Positions 15,531-23,947 of a stretch of 64,000 nucleotides of DNA are shown piece by piece (the first letter of the stretch is position 1; the number at the start of each line of letters is the position of its first letter). The stretch is taken from positions 6,061,001-6,125,000 of the forward strand of contig NZ_CP029617.1 of NCBI RefSeq assembly GCF_003945545.1, written 5' to 3'. This DNA is from Streptomyces sp. WAC 01529. GTDB lineage: Bacteria > Actinomycetota > Actinomycetes > Streptomycetales > Streptomycetaceae. The position numbers were made by a program, and so were the translations under genes. Under the pieces are notes generated by a model. The model saw nothing but the letters and a program-made list of their open reading frames with translations. It did no database searches and had not been told where the DNA came from.

Positions 15531-18125
15531 ATGACGACCGCCGACGACCTCGCCGGGCTGCTGCTGCGCCGTCGGCAGAGCGTGTACGTGCCCTCCGGGC
15601 CCGGGCGGTCCGCCGGGACCGACGCCGCGCTCGTCGTCCTCGAAGCCGAACTCGGCGACCGCGGGCACCTGTTGACCGCCCCGCTGCGCCGCGCGCTGGC
15701 CTCGCTGACCGTGGCGGACCTCACCGTGGCCGGACGCGAGCTGCTCGCCGGCGTCGACGCCCTGATGGGCTCCGACCGCAGGCACACCCCGCTCTTCGCC
15801 CGCTTCTCCGACGTCCCGTACCAGCACGCCCACGAGCGGTTCACCTCCCTCGTCGTCGCGCACCTCACCGCCCAGCCGCACCAGCCCTGCATGAACTGCG
15901 CGGGTACCAAGTCGCGGGTGCGCGCGCTCATGCCCTGCGCGCACCTGCTGTGCGACGACTGCCACCGCAAGGAGCAGGACTGGGGCTGCTGCGACGACTG
16001 CTGCGTCTGGTACGCCTGCCAGATCTGCGAGAAGCGTTACGAGACCGACGGCCCCCTCGACCCCTGGCTCGACACCGGCGCCGGTCTCGGCGGCGACGGA
16101 GGCCCGGTCCTGCGCGCCCTGCGCCTCGGCGCGCCCGGTGACGCTGCCGCCGAACTCGCCGCCCTGCTCGCCCGTCGTACGCCCCTGAACCCCCAGGACC
16201 ACGACGACCTGGTGCTGCTCCTCGCGCACGCGGACCCGGCGGACGCCGCCGGCTGGCTGCCCGAGGCCATCGCGCTGCGCGAGAGCAAGGCGCTCGCCCT
16301 CGCCCCGCTCCTGGACCACCCCGGGACACGAGCGCTCGTCGGGCGGTACGCGGACACCGCCACGGACGTCCTGCGGATCCTCGCCGTACGGTCCGGCGGC
16401 GACCCCGACCTGCTCGAACCGCCGCGCCTGCGGAGCCTTCCCCGACCCGTGCGACGCGAACTGCTCGCGCTGCTCGACGGGTTCGACTTCCGGCGCCTCA
16501 CCGAGGACATGGCCCGCCACCCGCGCGCGTGGAAGCGGGTCGGCGAAATCCTGCACCCCTTCGAGGCCGCCCACCGGCACGCGCGCGTAGCGCTCGCCTT
16601 CGCGGTGCTGCGCGGCACCCGACTCGGCGACGGCGCGCTCGGCGAGGTGCTGCTCACCGAGGCCGCCCGGCACGACGGCGTCCGGCTCGTCGGCGACCGG
16701 CTGCGCTCGGTCACCTGGCAGAGCCGTGTCGAGGCGGCCCTCGGGCGCTGGGACGTCACGGCCGCGGCCGGCCTGCTCCGCGAGCGCCCCGGTGAACTCC
16801 TGCGCCGACTCGACCTGTTGCTCGCCCGCTCCGGCGCCGCCACGCTCCCGGAACCGATCGGCGAGGCGCTCGCACACGCCCTGCCGCGTACCGCCCCCGG
16901 CCCGCTGCTCGGGGCGTACGGACAGCTGAGGATCCGGACCGCCCCCGGGCACCGCCGCGTGTTCTTCCCGCGCGGGCGGGTCACCAAGGCCTTCGCCGTG
17001 CCGGACCACCGGCCGCCGCTTCCGCCCTTGGCCGCCGGACGCGCCGGTGAGCTGATCGAGGCCGAGGCGGTCCGCCGACTCGCCGCGCGCGAGGGGGAGC
17101 GGTACGACCTGGCCGTCCTGGACGCCTCCCTCGCCGACCTGCCCGTGCCGTTCGCCGAGCGCGCCTCGGCGGCCTCCCTGGTCGCGGTCCCGCGCGGCAG
17201 CTCGCTGCCCATGCCCGCGGACAGCGAGAACGTGCGGCTCTTCCTGCACTGGCTCCAGCCCAAGGGCGTACGCGTCGACCTCGACCTGTCCGTCGCGCTC
17301 TACGACGACCAGTGGCGGTTCATCGGCCTGTGCGACTACACCCACCTCGCCTACGCGGGCGGCGCCGCCCGGCACTCCGGCGACCTGACGTCCGCGCCCG
17401 CCCCGCACGGCGCCACCGAGTACCTGGACCTCGATCTGCCGCGGCTCGCCAACTGCGGGGTGCGCTTCGTCGTCCCCGCCGTCCTGTCGTACAACGACGT
17501 GCCCTTCGACGAACTCCCCGACGCCTTCGCGGGGTTCATGGCGGTCGAGGACACGATCCGGGCCGTCTACGACCCGCGGACCGTGCGCCAGCGCTTCGAC
17601 CTCGCGGGCGACGCGAAGCTGCGCGTGCCGATGATCGTCGACCTGCGGACACGGCAGGCCTGGTGGGCGGATGTCACCCTCGCCACGCACGGCGTCGGCC
17701 ACGACGTGTGGCGCTACCGCGAGCAGCTCCGGCGCCTCGGCAACGACCTGCTCGACACGTTCCTGCCGCGCGGCCGGGCCACCCTGTGGGACCTGGCGTG
17801 CTGGACGGCCGCGGCCCGCACCGACGGCGAGGTGTACGTGCGCGGGCGCGGGCACGTCCTGTGGGGCTACCGCCGCGCCCCGGACGAGCCGCGCGCCGAC
17901 TTCGCCCTGCGCGTCCGTGACGGCTGGGAGCCGGACGCGCTCCGCGCCGAGCCGGACCTGGCGGGGCGCCGGGCCCTACTGGCGCTTGTGCACGGCGAGT
18001 TGGCGGCGGCGGGCGACGCCGCGTCCGGCACGGTGTACCGCCTCTACCCGGGGCCGGTCGACGCCGCTCCGCTGGAGCGGATCACGGCGGGGGACCTCGC
18101 GGGGTGGCTGGAGCCCGCCGCCTGA
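15531..18125 (+). CDS. large protein with RING-like zinc motif and TerD-like C-terminal domain
   Basis: The 864-residue protein starts at ATG 15531, with GGGGGTGGGA before it. Residues 120-166 carry Cys120-x2-Cys123-x12-Cys136-x-His138-x2-Cys141-x2-Cys144, then Cys154-x2-Cys157 and Cys163-x2-Cys166, the spacing of RING zinc fingers. I recall an MXAN_6230/SCO0854 RING-domain family of this form. Residues about 580-670 (DLDLSVALYDD...ARHSGDLTSAP...LDLDL...FVVPAV) resemble TerD, whose calcium-binding beta-sandwich occurs in tellurite/stress systems. Between them is an alpha-helical, Leu/Arg-rich region suggesting helical repeats. No catalytic motif is recognised. No other Ter genes are nearby. 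The function is unknown. Confidence 0.8.
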   Translation: MTTADDLAGLLLRRRQSVYVPSGPGRSAGTDAALVVLEAELGDRGHLLTAPLRRALASLTVADLTVAGRELLAGVDALMGSDRRHTPLFARFSDVPYQHAHERFTSLVVAHLTAQPHQPCMNCAGTKSRVRALMPCAHLLCDDCHRKEQDWGCCDDCCVWYACQICEKRYETDGPLDPWLDTGAGLGGDGGPVLRALRLGAPGDAAAELAALLARRTPLNPQDHDDLVLLLAHADPADAAGWLPEAIALRESKALALAPLLDHPGTRALVGRYADTATDVLRILAVRSGGDPDLLEPPRLRSLPRPVRRELLALLDGFDFRRLTEDMARHPRAWKRVGEILHPFEAAHRHARVALAFAVLRGTRLGDGALGEVLLTEAARHDGVRLVGDRLRSVTWQSRVEAALGRWDVTAAAGLLRERPGELLRRLDLLLARSGAATLPEPIGEALAHALPRTAPGPLLGAYGQLRIRTAPGHRRVFFPRGRVTKAFAVPDHRPPLPPLAAGRAGELIEAEAVRRLAAREGERYDLAVLDASLADLPVPFAERASAASLVAVPRGSSLPMPADSENVRLFLHWLQPKGVRVDLDLSVALYDDQWRFIGLCDYTHLAYAGGAARHSGDLTSAPAPHGATEYLDLDLPRLANCGVRFVVPAVLSYNDVPFDELPDAFAGFMAVEDTIRAVYDPRTVRQRFDLAGDAKLRVPMIVDLRTRQAWWADVTLATHGVGHDVWRYREQLRRLGNDLLDTFLPRGRATLWDLACWTAAARTDGEVYVRGRGHVLWGYRRAPDEPRADFALRVRDGWEPDALRAEPDLAGRRALLALVHGELAAAGDAASGTVYRLYPGPVDAAPLERITAGDLAGWLEPAA

Positions 18126-18218
18126 GCGGGGGATGATCGACAAGGTGTCGGTTCCACGAGGCGGGGCTCGACGCTGCGTCCATTGCCGCGCCGCCGGGCG
18201 TAGGCGCATGCTGCCGGG

Positions 18219-19418
18219 GTGCGAGCGAACCCCATGGCGTCCTCAGCCTCCTCCGTGTCCCGCCGGTCCCTGCTCCGTGGCCTCGGCGGGGGCGTGGCCG
18301 TCGGTGCGCTCGCCGGGTGCGGTGTGCCCGCCGCGTACATCGCGCCGGACGAGCGCTCCGCGGGCGACCGCTCGGCGAAGGACGGGACGCTGGCCTTCGC
18401 GAACTGGCCGCTGTACATCGACACGGACGACAAGGACGAGACGAGGCGGCCCTCGCTGCTCGCCTTCGAGAAGCGGACCGGGATCGACGTCCGCTACACG
18501 GAGGAGATCAACGACAACGACGAGTTCTTCGGCAAGATAAGCCCCTCCCTGATGAACCATCAGGAGACCGGCCGGGACCTCATCGTCATCAGCGACTGGA
18601 TGTGCGCCCGCTTCGTACGCCTCGGCTGGGTCCAGGAGATGGACCGCGCGCGCCAGCCCAACGTCACCAAGTACCTGGACCCGCTGCTGCGTTCGCCGCA
18701 CTTCGACCCGGGCCGCAAGTTCACCGTCCCCTGGCAGTCGGGCATCACCGGCATCGCGTACAACAAGCGCAAGCTCGGCCGCGAGATCAAACACGTCTCC
18801 GATCTGTGGGCGGACGACCTCAAGGGCCGGGTCACGCTGCTCTCCGGGCTCGACGAGGCGTTCGCGCTGCTGCTCCAGGGCGACGGCGTGGACGTCACGA
18901 AGTGGACGGCGGACGACTTCCACCGGATGTGCGACAAGGTCGAGAAGCTGGTGGGCTCCCACCACATCCGCCGCTTCACCGGCAACGACTACATCAAGGA
19001 CCTCTCCAGCGGCGACGTCCTGGCCTGCCAGGCCTACAGCGGTGACGTCATCCAGCTCCAGGCGGACGACCCGGACATCGAGTTCGTCGTCCCCGAGGAG
19101 GGCGCGGAGCTGTGGGCGGAGTCCCTGATGATCCCCAACCTGGCCCGCCACAAGCGCAACGCCGAGCGGCTCATCGACTACTACTACGACCCCGAGGTGG
19201 CCGCGGAACTGGCCGCGTGGGTCAACTACGTCTGCCCGGTCCCGGCCGCCCGTGACGTCCTCGCCTCCGCCAAGGACAAGGACCTTGCCGCACTCGCCGA
19301 GGACCCGCTGATCTTCCCGGACGACGCGATGCGCGAGCGGCTCGCGATCGCGCGGGACATCACGCCGAAGGAGCGGACGGAGTTCGCGAAGCGGTGGAAC
19401 GCGTTGGCGGGGCTGTAG
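18219..19418 (+). CDS. polyamine ABC transporter substrate-binding lipoprotein (orphan)
   Basis: This 399-residue PotD-like protein has a twin-arginine signal (SRRSLLRGLGGGVAVGALAGC) ending in a lipobox cysteine, so it is probably Tat-exported and lipid-anchored. The mature part (FANWPLYIDTDDKDETRRPSLLAFEKRTGIDVRYTEEINDNDEFFGKI) is the spermidine/putrescine-binding fold. It is closely similar to the second binding protein at 36426-37715, but no permease genes adjoin it, so it may share that transporter. The GTG at 18219 is used; the ATG at 18234 is possible. It is convergent with the AraC gene, with 3 bases between stops. Confidence 0.9.
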   Translation: MRANPMASSASSVSRRSLLRGLGGGVAVGALAGCGVPAAYIAPDERSAGDRSAKDGTLAFANWPLYIDTDDKDETRRPSLLAFEKRTGIDVRYTEEINDNDEFFGKISPSLMNHQETGRDLIVISDWMCARFVRLGWVQEMDRARQPNVTKYLDPLLRSPHFDPGRKFTVPWQSGITGIAYNKRKLGREIKHVSDLWADDLKGRVTLLSGLDEAFALLLQGDGVDVTKWTADDFHRMCDKVEKLVGSHHIRRFTGNDYIKDLSSGDVLACQAYSGDVIQLQADDPDIEFVVPEEGAELWAESLMIPNLARHKRNAERLIDYYYDPEVAAELAAWVNYVCPVPAARDVLASAKDKDLAALAEDPLIFPDDAMRERLAIARDITPKERTEFAKRWNALAGL

Positions 19419-19421
19419 GGG

Positions 19422-20399
19422 CTACTGGGCCGCTCTGAAGCCCGCCGGGGTCATCCCGGTGCGCTGCTGGAAGAACTTCGAGAAGTTCGCCGAGTCCGCG
19501 AAGCCGACGGCCGCTCCGATGCGGCCCGCCGGGAGGTCGGTGTGGGCGAGGAGGCGCTTCGCCTCCAGGATCACGCGGCGGTCGATGAAGTCCTTCGGGG
19601 TCTGGCCGGTGGCCGCGCGCACCGCGCGGACGAGGGTGCGGCGCGAGTAACCCAGTTCGTCGGCGTACGCGCTGACGCTGTGGTTGGTCGTGAAGCCCTG
19701 CTCGACCGCGGCGCGGAACCGGGAGAACGCCGAGTCCGGCAGCGGGCTGCACTCGTCCGCCGCCGCCTGCGCCGAGACGTGCGCCACCCGCAGCATGAAG
19801 GCCGTCAGACAGTGCCGCAGCACCGACGTGTGCAGGCTCAGCGGCAGCGTCGCCGTGTCCAGGTACTCGCGCTGGAGCTGGGCCAACGAGGCTTCCAGCG
19901 CGGCGAGTTGGGCCTCGCCGGGGTGCAGGAGCGGCGGCCGGTCGTAGCGGTACAGGCCCGTCGCCTCCACGATCGCGCGCGGCAGGAAACCGGGCTGCAT
20001 CGTGAGCGCCGTGCCGACGTAGCTGTCGGTCGCGGAGAAGCTGTGCACCTGCCCGGGGCGGATCCACAGGATGTCGCCGGCCCCGGCCTCGTACTCCGTG
20101 AAGTCCACCATGTGGCGGACCGGGCCCGCGCGGAAGAAGAGGAGCACGTGGAAGTCGATGCGGTGCACGCGCCGGGAGAGGCCGACGCCACCCGCCCAGG
20201 GGCCGTCCGTGCCCATCGGGCCGACCTGTATCCCGACCCCGGAGACGCTCGCGCTCGGGTCGAAGGGGTAGGTGCGGATGTGCTCCGCGGTGCCTTCGGG
20301 GGCGTCACGGGTGTGCTCCGCCGCACCCTCGCGGGTGTCACGGATGGGCCCCGCTCCGCCCGCATGGGCGCTCGGATGTGCGCCGGTCTGCTCGGTCAT
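19422..20399 (-). CDS. AraC-family transcriptional regulator
   Basis: The 325-residue protein has an N-terminal cupin-like ligand domain (RIDFHVLLFFRAGPVRHMVDF...AGDILWIRPGQVHSF). A C-terminal double helix-turn-helix follows (SVSAYADELGYSRRTLVRAVRAATGQTPKDFIDRRVILEAKRLL...ADSANFSKFFQQRTGMTPAGFR). The ATG at 20399 is chosen because GGGAAGACGC precedes it. The start region is shared with the divergent tkt-gnd operon, about 215 bases away, so it is a candidate regulator of that operon. Its inducer is not evident. Confidence 0.88.
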   Translation of the reverse strand: MTEQTGAHPSAHAGGAGPIRDTREGAAEHTRDAPEGTAEHIRTYPFDPSASVSGVGIQVGPMGTDGPWAGGVGLSRRVHRIDFHVLLFFRAGPVRHMVDFTEYEAGAGDILWIRPGQVHSFSATDSYVGTALTMQPGFLPRAIVEATGLYRYDRPPLLHPGEAQLAALEASLAQLQREYLDTATLPLSLHTSVLRHCLTAFMLRVAHVSAQAAADECSPLPDSAFSRFRAAVEQGFTTNHSVSAYADELGYSRRTLVRAVRAATGQTPKDFIDRRVILEAKRLLAHTDLPAGRIGAAVGFADSANFSKFFQQRTGMTPAGFRAAQ

Positions 20400-20614
20400 G
20401 CGTCTTCCCTGCGTCTTCCCTGCGTTTTTCTCCGCCCGAGCCGCTCCGCCCGCCGCGCCTGTCCCATTTTCACCGCACGCTGACACGGGCGCACCTTCCC
20501 CCGGAAAAGTATGACCTTTACGTTCGTAGGTGGCTGGACCTGGGTTTTTGGGTCCGGACCGCCGGTGCCTCTCGGCGCCACGGAAGTACCACGGATGCGA
20601 AGGAAGTCATACAG

Positions 20615-22723
20615 ATGAGCACGCAGACACCGGACGCCCTCGGCCCCTTCGAGCGCCCCCTGGAGCGCCCCTTGGAGTGGACCGAACTCGACCGGCGTGC
20701 CGTCGACACCGCACGCCTCCTGGCGGCCGACGCCGTGCAGAAGGTCGGCAACGGACACCCCGGTACGGCCATGAGCCTGGCCCCGGCCGCCTACACCCTC
20801 TTCCAGAAGGCCATGCGGCACGACCCGGCCGACCCGGAGTGGACCGGCCGCGACCGTTTCGTCCTGTCGCCCGGCCACACCAGCCTCACCCTCTACACCC
20901 AGCTCTTCCTCTCCGGCTACGAGCTGGGCCTCGACGACCTGAAGGCGTTCCGCACGCAGGGCTCCAAGACGCCCGGCCACCCCGAGTACGGGCACACGGC
21001 GGGCGTGGAGACGACGACCGGGCCGCTCGGCCAGGGCGTCGCCAACGCCGTCGGCATGGCCATGGCCGCCCGCTACGAGCGCGGCCTCTTCGACCCCGAG
21101 GCCCCCGAGGGCACCAGCCCCTTCGACCACACCATCTGGGCGATCGTCTCCGACGGCGACCTGGAGGAGGGCGTCTCCGCCGAGGCCTCCTCGATGGCCG
21201 GACACCAGAAGCTCGGCAACCTCGTCTTCCTCTACGACGACAACCACATCTCCATCGAGGGCGACACCGGCACCGCGTTCTCCGAGGACGTCGCCAAGCG
21301 GTACGAGGCGTACGGCTGGCACGTGCAGCGCGTGGCTCCGCGGGCCGACGGCGACATCGACGTCCAGGCGCTGTACGAGGCCCTCGCCGCCGCCAGGGCC
21401 GAGACCGGACGGCCCTCGCTCGTCGTGATGCGCACGATCATCGCCTGGCCCGCCCCGAACGCGCGGAACACCGCGGGGTCGCACGGCTCCGCGCTCGGCG
21501 CCGACGAGGTCGCCGCCACCAAGCGCGTCCTCGGCTTCGACCCCGAGCAGTCGTTCGCCGTCGAGGACGAGGTCATCGCCCACACCCGCAAGGCCCTCGA
21601 CCGCGGCGCCGAGGCGCACGCCGCCTGGGACAAGCGGCTCGCCGAGTGGCGCGCCGCCAACCCCGAGCGCGCCAAGCTGCTCGACCGTGTCGTCGCCGGC
21701 CGCCTCCCCGAGGGCTGGGAGCAGGCGCTGCCCGCCTTCGAGGCCGGTACGAAGCTCGCCACGCGCGCCGCGTCCGGCAAGGTCCTCCAGGCGCTCGGCC
21801 CGGTCATCCCCGAGCTGTGGGGCGGCTCCGCCGACCTCGCGGGCTCGAACAACACCACCATCGACAAGACGTCGTCGTTCCTGCCGAAGGGCAACCCGCT
21901 CCCGGAGGCCGACCCGTACGGCCGCACCATCCACTTCGGCATCCGCGAGTTCTCGATGGCCGCCGAGATGAACGGCATCGCGCTGCACGGCAACACCCGC
22001 ATCTACGGCGGCACCTTCCTGGTCTTCTCCGACTACATGCGCAACGCCGTGCGGATGTCGGCCCTCATGCAGCTGCCCGTCACCTACGTGTGGACGCATG
22101 ACTCCATCGGCCTCGGCGAGGACGGCCCGACCCACCAGCCCGTCGAGCACCTCGCGTCCCTGCGCGCGATCCCCGGTCTGAACGTGGTCCGGCCCGCCGA
22201 CGCCAACGAGACCGCCATCGCCTGGCGCGAGATCCTGCGCCGCGGCTCGGAGAAGCCCGCCCCGCACGGCCTGGCGCTGACCCGGCAGGGCGTGCCGACG
22301 TACGAGGCCAACGAGGAAGCCGCCAAGGGCGGTTACGTTTTGGCCGAGGCGTCCAAGGGCACCCCGGATGTCGTGCTGATCGCCACCGGTTCCGAAGTGC
22401 ACCTCGCCGTCGAGGCGCGGGAGCGCCTTGAGGCCGACGGGATCGCCACGCGCGTCGTGTCGATGCCGTCCGTCGAGTGGTTCGAGGAGCAGCCGCGGGA
22501 GTACCGCGACAGCGTCCTGCCGCCCGCCGTCAAGGCCCGCGTCGCCGTCGAGGCCGGTATCGGCCTGACCTGGTACCGCTACGTCGGGGACGCCGGACGC
22601 ATCGTCTCCCTGGAGCACTTCGGCGCCTCCGCGGACGCCGACGTCCTGTTCGCCGAGTTCGGCTTCACCGCCGAGAACGTCGCCGCCAAGGCGCGGGAAT
22701 CCCTCGCCGAGGCCCGCGCCTGA
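20615..22723 (+). CDS. tkt: transketolase
   Basis: The 702-residue thiamine-diphosphate enzyme has the substrate/cofactor motif GNGHPGTAMSLAP, the diphosphate motif SDGDLEEGVSAEASSMAGHQKL...YDDN and the central GIREFSMAAEMNGIALHG. It moves two-carbon units between ketoses and aldoses in the non-oxidative pentose-phosphate pathway. The ATG at 20615 follows GAAGGAAG; upstream in-frame codons have no such site. It is the first gene of the six-gene operon and divergent from the AraC gene. The end carries a duplicated 13-base segment that includes the stop codon (see 22712-22762). Confidence 0.96.
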   Translation: MSTQTPDALGPFERPLERPLEWTELDRRAVDTARLLAADAVQKVGNGHPGTAMSLAPAAYTLFQKAMRHDPADPEWTGRDRFVLSPGHTSLTLYTQLFLSGYELGLDDLKAFRTQGSKTPGHPEYGHTAGVETTTGPLGQGVANAVGMAMAARYERGLFDPEAPEGTSPFDHTIWAIVSDGDLEEGVSAEASSMAGHQKLGNLVFLYDDNHISIEGDTGTAFSEDVAKRYEAYGWHVQRVAPRADGDIDVQALYEALAAARAETGRPSLVVMRTIIAWPAPNARNTAGSHGSALGADEVAATKRVLGFDPEQSFAVEDEVIAHTRKALDRGAEAHAAWDKRLAEWRAANPERAKLLDRVVAGRLPEGWEQALPAFEAGTKLATRAASGKVLQALGPVIPELWGGSADLAGSNNTTIDKTSSFLPKGNPLPEADPYGRTIHFGIREFSMAAEMNGIALHGNTRIYGGTFLVFSDYMRNAVRMSALMQLPVTYVWTHDSIGLGEDGPTHQPVEHLASLRAIPGLNVVRPADANETAIAWREILRRGSEKPAPHGLALTRQGVPTYEANEEAAKGGYVLAEASKGTPDVVLIATGSEVHLAVEARERLEADGIATRVVSMPSVEWFEEQPREYRDSVLPPAVKARVAVEAGIGLTWYRYVGDAGRIVSLEHFGASADADVLFAEFGFTAENVAAKARESLAEARA

Positions 22724-22762
22724 CTCCGGCCGGCGGCCCCCTGCCGGCCGCCCGCGCCTGAC
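22712..22762 (+). repeat. duplicated tkt stop segment plus hairpin
   Basis: GCCCGCGCCTGAC occurs at 22712-22724, containing the tkt stop, and again at 22750-22762. Between the copies CGGCCGGC (22727-22734) pairs with GCCGGCCG (22743-22750). The hairpin may attenuate or protect the message between tkt and tal. Confidence 0.75.
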
Positions 22763-22795
22763 CCCCGTACCACCCGAAAGAAGTTGGAACAGCAC

Positions 22796-23947
22796 ATGAC
22801 CAGCGCCGCACCCGCTGCCCCCGCCCCCTCCTCGCCGCACCTCAAGGCCCTCTCCGACGAAGGCGTCTCCATCTGGCTCGACGACCTGTCCCGCACCCGC
22901 ATCGAGTCCGGCAACCTCGCCGAGCTGATCGAGAAGAGCCACGTCGTGGGCGTCACCACGAACCCCTCGATCTTCCAGGCCGCCATCGGCTCCGGCGAGG
23001 GCTACGAGGACCAGCTCGCCGACCTGGCCGTCCGCGGCGTCACCGTCGACGAGGCCGTCCGCATGATGACCACCGCCGACGTGCGCGCCGCCGCCGACGT
23101 GCTGCGCCCCGTGTACGAGACGACCGGCGGGCGGGACGGCCGCGTGTCGATCGAGGTCGACCCGCGCCTGGCGCACGAGACCGCGGCGACCGTCGCCGAG
23201 GCCAAGCAGCTCGCCTGGCTCGTCGACCGCCCGAACGTCATGATCAAGATCCCGGCGACCGAGGCGGGCCTGCCGGCGATCACCGAGGTCATCGGCCTCG
23301 GCATCAGCGTCAACGTCACGCTGATCTTCTCCCTCGACCGCTACAAGGCCGTCATGGACGCCTACCTTGCGGGCCTGGAGCAGGCGCACGAGCGCGGCAT
23401 CGACCTCGCCGGCATCCACTCCGTCGCCTCCTTCTTCGTCTCGCGCGTCGACTCCGAGATCGACAAGCGCCTGGACGGCATCGGCACGGACGAGGCCAAG
23501 TCCCTCAAGGGCAAGGCCGCGCTCGCCAACGCCCGGCTCGCCTACGAGGCGTACGAGCAGGCGTTCGCCACCGACCGCGCCGCCAAGCTGGCGGCGGCGG
23601 GCGCCCACAAGCAGCGTCCGCTGTGGGCCTCGACCGGCGTCAAGGACCCGGCGTACAAGGACACCCTCTACGTCGACGAGCTGGCCGCGCCCGGCACCGT
23701 CAACACCATGCCGGAGGCCACCCTCAAGGCCACCGCCGACCACGGCGACATCCACGGCGACGCCGTCACCGGCACCTATGACACCTCCCGCGCCGAGCTC
23801 GCCGCCGTCGAGAAGCTCGGCATCTCCTACGACGAGGTCGTCCAGCAGCTGGAGGACGAGGCCGTCGCCAAGTTCGAGGCCGCCTGGACCGACCTGCTCG
23901 GCACCGTCGCCACGCGCCTCGCGGGCAAGGAGGCCGGCACCAAGTGA
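22796..23947 (+). CDS. tal: transaldolase
   Basis: This 383-residue transaldolase belongs to the long actinobacterial type. It has TTNPSIFQAAI near the start, the Schiff-base lysine in NVMIKIPATEAGLPAI, and RPLWASTGVKDP. It transfers a dihydroxyacetone unit between sedoheptulose-7-phosphate and glyceraldehyde-3-phosphate. The ATG at 22796 follows GAAAGAAG. Its stop overlaps the zwf GTG start (GTGA). Confidence 0.96.
   Translation: MTSAAPAAPAPSSPHLKALSDEGVSIWLDDLSRTRIESGNLAELIEKSHVVGVTTNPSIFQAAIGSGEGYEDQLADLAVRGVTVDEAVRMMTTADVRAAADVLRPVYETTGGRDGRVSIEVDPRLAHETAATVAEAKQLAWLVDRPNVMIKIPATEAGLPAITEVIGLGISVNVTLIFSLDRYKAVMDAYLAGLEQAHERGIDLAGIHSVASFFVSRVDSEIDKRLDGIGTDEAKSLKGKAALANARLAYEAYEQAFATDRAAKLAAAGAHKQRPLWASTGVKDPAYKDTLYVDELAAPGTVNTMPEATLKATADHGDIHGDAVTGTYDTSRAELAAVEKLGISYDEVVQQLEDEAVAKFEAAWTDLLGTVATRLAGKEAGTK

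Noticed and set aside
13836..17855. 1339-codon minus-strand frame across aldehyde dehydrogenase and RING-TerD genes
   Set aside because: It crosses two real plus-strand genes and an intergenic terminator; no domain is recognised.
20396..23755. 1119-codon minus-strand frame opposite tkt and tal
   Set aside because: It is a shadow of the two well-conserved enzyme genes.
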